Positions 33,337 to 35,252 of a stretch of 35,252 bases of DNA are shown here, one piece after another. Each line of letters begins with the position of its first letter. The first letter of the stretch is position 1. The position numbers and the translations under genes are program-made. Source of the DNA: an uncultured Clostridia bacterium (GTDB lineage: Bacteria > Bacillota > Limnochordia > Darwinibacteriales > DTU012); assembly GCA_900019385.1 (NCBI GenBank), contig FIZJ01000024.1, forward strand, positions 1 to 35,252. Direction: 5' to 3'. The notes below the pieces were generated by a model that saw only the letters and a list, made by a program, of their open reading frames with translations, made no database searches and was not told the origin of the DNA.

Positions 33337-33365
33337 TTGTCAAAGCACAAAAAGTGGTATATAGT
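33337..33365 (+). promoter_or_regulatory. Promoter of the c-di-GMP riboswitch transcript
   Basis: TTGTCA (33337-33342) and TATAGT (33360-33365) are spaced by 17 bases. The expected start is near 33372, about 20 bases before the aptamer, so the last subunit gene has its own transcript. Confidence 0.7.
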
Positions 33366-33393
33366 GTAATCAGGAGTTGAATATTTAGATATA

Positions 33394-33488
33394 CCTTCAC
33401 CGATAAAGGCAAATCCGTCGAAAGATGGAGGCGCAAAGCCACAGGCCTAAGGCAGTTTGCTATGGCGGCTGGGTTACCGAAGGAAGGC
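33394..33488 (+). promoter_or_regulatory. c-di-GMP-I (GEMM-I) riboswitch
   Basis: The strand reads AAAGGCAAATCC, TCGAAAGATGG, GGCGCAAAGCCACAGGCCTAAGG (shown in parts), TATGGCGGCTGGGTTACCGAAG. These match the conserved GEMM-I core: GCAAA, the GAAA tetraloop, ACGCAAAGCC-like joint (here GCGCAAAGCC), CCTAA receptor and GGGTTACCG. Flanking CCTTC and GAAGG close the base helix. It places the secreted protein at 33634 under cyclic di-GMP control. Confidence 0.95.
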
Positions 33489-33499
33489 CGCAGACTACC

Positions 33500-33540
33500 A
33501 AGCCTGTCATTCCTATCGGGAAGGACAGGCTTGTTGTTTG
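33500..33540 (+). terminator. Terminator of the c-di-GMP riboswitch
   Basis: AAGCCTGTC/GACAGGCTT plus TTCC/GGAA form a 13-bp stem with one mismatch and a 5-base loop, followed by GTTGTTTG. It lies 12 bases after the aptamer, so the switch most likely acts by transcription termination. The polarity (on or off with ligand) was not worked out. Confidence 0.8.
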
Positions 33541-33633
33541 AGGCCCCTTCAGCGGAACAGTCTTTGAAGACGCAAAGATCGGTCTAGAAGGCGAGATCTA
33601 GATGGATTCGGACTGCCCTAGGAGGGGTGCAGT

Positions 33634-34110
33634 ATGAGAAACCATGGGTTTGTGATAGTTGGACTAGCCTTGGTGCTGGTATTCGCAATAGTGATTACAA
33701 CCTCGGCTCGAGTTCTCGATCAGCGAAGCTTGCGAATACGAGTCAGCGTTGCAGCCATGCAGGAATTACAGGTGTTGGAGCCTGTGGCTGTAGCTGTGAG
33801 TTATCCTTGGGAAGGAGCAGACCAGGGTAGGCCGCTCGAAATCAAGAATGTCGGAATGGTGCGGATTAGGAGCAACTCTGGATGGGTGCTATACCCGGAT
33901 GTTGTGTCGAATTCGAGATTCAGAGTGTCTGTCAGACCGTCAAACAGCCCGACTGCCAATTGGATGGTAGTGTCAGGCAACAACCCGGTGATCGCGGGCT
34001 CTATGGGATCTTACGACCTCAGTTTCGATGTGCGGGTTGAAACCTCAGGCAGTGGTTTGGGGCAGTATCAGGAGATCATTGAGTTGGGGTTTACAGCCAG
34101 CCAGCCGTAG
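33634..34110 (+). CDS. c-di-GMP-controlled secreted beta-rich subunit (member 5)
   Basis: A 158-residue protein with a signal peptide or N-terminal anchor (hydrophobic residues about 6-24, then TSARV). The mature part opens with QRSLRIRVSVAAMQEL, close to member 1 (SRTLQVRASVAPY), has the core MVRIRSNSGWVLYP and ends LGQYQEIIELGFTAS. It is the most diverged member, but strand order and spacing are shared. It alone has a private promoter, a GEMM-I aptamer and a terminator, so its dose follows cyclic di-GMP separately from the rest. GGAGGGG precedes the ATG. Confidence 0.7.
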   Translation: MRNHGFVIVGLALVLVFAIVITTSARVLDQRSLRIRVSVAAMQELQVLEPVAVAVSYPWEGADQGRPLEIKNVGMVRIRSNSGWVLYPDVVSNSRFRVSVRPSNSPTANWMVVSGNNPVIAGSMGSYDLSFDVRVETSGSGLGQYQEIIELGFTASQP

Positions 34111-34183
34111 GTGTAGAGGTATCGCACCCGCACGGGGTGTGATCATCGCAAGGCTTCAGCCGCTTGTCCGCGTACCAACTGCG

Positions 34184-34213
34184 GCCAGACCGTTTCGGTC
34201 TGGCTTTTCCTTT
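34184..34213 (+). terminator. Intrinsic terminator after the surface-protein cluster
   Basis: GCCAGACC (34184-34191), loop GTTTC, GGTCTGGC (34197-34204), then TTTTCCTTT. It ends plus-strand transcription at the right edge of the cluster, just before the convergent antiporter gene. A second hairpin (CACCC/GGGTG) stands at about 34126-34140. Confidence 0.85.
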
Positions 34214-35252
34214 ACTCGGCGCTCTGAGTTAGCAGCGACTGACTCTCAGCTTTGCCCACTTCACCTGCTCTTGTAATCGCCAGTTTGGAGCAGAAGGGCC
34301 CGATAATTTCGTAGACGACCACTGAGCCAAGGATTACTGTCGTGACCAGATCCGCGATGCTGGGGAAATTTTGCTGCACAACAAGCGTGACCCCGATCGC
34401 TACTCCCGCTTGCGGAACGAGGCCTAGGCCCAGGTATTTCAGCACAGTTTCAGGTGCACCGCCGAGTTTGGCACCAAGAGCGGCCCCGGCCATTTTGCCA
34501 ATTACGCGACTTACAATGTATGCCACTCCGATTGCGCCTACTTGCGTAACAAGCTCTAGCTGTAGATTGGCGCCCGCCAAGACGAAAAAGAGGACGTATA
34601 TCGGGGTGTCGACCGACTTGAGGATGTCAAATATCCGGCCGGTCTCTCGCGGAAGCAAGTTCACTGAAATACAGCCCATGGCCATACAAGCCAACAAGGT
34701 GGATAGGTTAAGCATTTCTGCAAGCCCGGCAGTGGCAAGGACCATGCCTAGAATGATTACTATCCTGTCGGGCTGTTCTTTGAGACGAGTCGAAATCGTC
34801 AGAAGAACAAGCGCAGCGATCGTACCTAGGAGAAACGAGCCGAACAGCTCCCAAAACGGCGCGCCAATCATTGTTGCCAAGCTGCCACTGACCTCGCCGG
34901 CCAGCACTTTGGAGATGGCCATCGTTATCCCAAATGCGATTACACAGAGGGCGTCATCAATCGCAACTACCGCCAACAGGGTGTCGGTCAACGGCCCCTT
35001 CGCCTTATATTGGCGAAGCACCATGATAGTCGCAGCAGGTGCTGTGGCCGAAGAGATAGCTCCAAAAATCAACGCGATATAAAGATCGACTCCAAGTAGA
35101 AAATGCAGGGTGAGAGTGACGAATGCAAATGCCCCTACTACCTCTAGGATTGCAATCAGAATGACGCTCTTGCCAACTTTCTTGAGTTGCTTAATGGCGA
35201 ACTCTCCGCCGATTGTAAAGGCTATTATGCTCAAAGCAATTGTGTTGATCGG
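34212..35252 (-). CDS. Kef/CPA2-type cation:proton antiporter (N-terminus outside window)
   Basis: At least 346 residues are visible and the frame stays open through the right edge (PINTIALSIIAFTIGGEF), so the first part is missing. About ten hydrophobic helices are seen. Family marks are SSATAPAATIMVLRQYKAKGPLTDTLLAVVAIDDALCVIAFG, with the paired acidic residues of the ion path, and LGLVPQAGVAIGV in the second half. Such carriers exchange Na+ or K+ for H+ and hold internal pH or salt balance. No regulatory TrkA domain follows, since the gene ends about 20 residues after the last helix. It is convergent with the surface-protein cluster. Confidence 0.88.
   Translation of the reverse strand, partial: PINTIALSIIAFTIGGEFAIKQLKKVGKSVILIAILEVVGAFAFVTLTLHFLLGVDLYIALIFGAISSATAPAATIMVLRQYKAKGPLTDTLLAVVAIDDALCVIAFGITMAISKVLAGEVSGSLATMIGAPFWELFGSFLLGTIAALVLLTISTRLKEQPDRIVIILGMVLATAGLAEMLNLSTLLACMAMGCISVNLLPRETGRIFDILKSVDTPIYVLFFVLAGANLQLELVTQVGAIGVAYIVSRVIGKMAGAALGAKLGGAPETVLKYLGLGLVPQAGVAIGVTLVVQQNFPSIADLVTTVILGSVVVYEIIGPFCSKLAITRAGEVGKAESQSLLTQSAE

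Noticed and set aside
29299-34110. Calling the secreted subunits type IV pilins
   Set aside because: None has the prepilin cleavage motif and N-terminal helix (G-F-T-L-x-E); all have ordinary signal peptides followed by beta-rich sequence.

Overview
The window reads like chromosomal DNA of a moderately GC-rich (roughly 50-55 %, by eye) diderm member of the Bacillota, for example a Limnochordia- or Halanaerobiales-type lineage. Family content is Firmicutes-like: a BTAD regulator with a degenerate GGDEF-type tail, DUF2935, a SAM-I riboswitch over metYX, strong AGGAGG ribosome sites and frequent GTG starts. At the same time there is an outer membrane: a secretin, a LolA-like periplasmic protein and a beta-barrel protein ending in an aromatic residue. 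The lineage is inferred, not proven. TAG is the commonest stop codon (20 of 32 genes read here; 8 TGA, 4 TAA).

Layout. 1-1400: end of a Cys-motif protein, a folded leader plus terminator, an AAC(6')-Ii-like acetyltransferase and a small membrane zinc-ribbon protein. 1644-3806: two nitrilase-superfamily genes; the first has lost all three catalytic residues, the second keeps them. They are joined by a 28-bp tandem repeat that carries copies of the ribosome-binding/start region. 3761-6502: two secondary transporters (MFS and GPH type) on the minus strand. 6663-7835: a double winged-helix protein fused to a Vsr-like nuclease domain. 8166-14577: a 24-bp tandem repeat, then a TetR-controlled operon (TetR, ABC ATPase, two FtsX-like permeases, LolA-like protein, barrel protein) that looks like an envelope lipid/lipoprotein transport system. 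14713-15707: a 40-bp tandem repeat and a DUF2935 gene broken by an in-frame TAG. 16415-17251: a sugar-phosphate isomerase-like TIM barrel. 17299-20055: metY-metX under a SAM-I riboswitch. 20325-23801: a decayed Fpg/Nei glycosylase, a membrane protein, a conserved hypothetical protein and a HAD hydrolase.

24187-34110 is the most interesting region. A BTAD regulator and a secreted beta-rich protein lie divergent to an orphan secretin, a second probable outer-membrane protein, a small conserved cytoplasmic protein, three more secreted beta-sandwich-like proteins, a large Ig-like protein resembling a pilus chaperone or DUF916 protein, and a fifth secreted subunit placed behind a classic c-di-GMP-I (GEMM) riboswitch with its own terminator. 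The five small secreted proteins share one architecture (signal peptide, early strand, N-x-P-hyd core, final G-x-Y-x-G-x-I-x-L-T-I strand), recalling SCPU/DUF4402-type fibre subunits. No usher, pilin or assembly ATPase is present. I infer a c-di-GMP-linked surface-fibre or secreted-coat system that uses a secretin instead of an usher; this combination is not one I recognise.

34212-35252 is the 3' part of a Kef/CPA2-type cation:proton antiporter that runs off the right edge. No tRNA, rRNA, CRISPR array or insertion sequence was seen.
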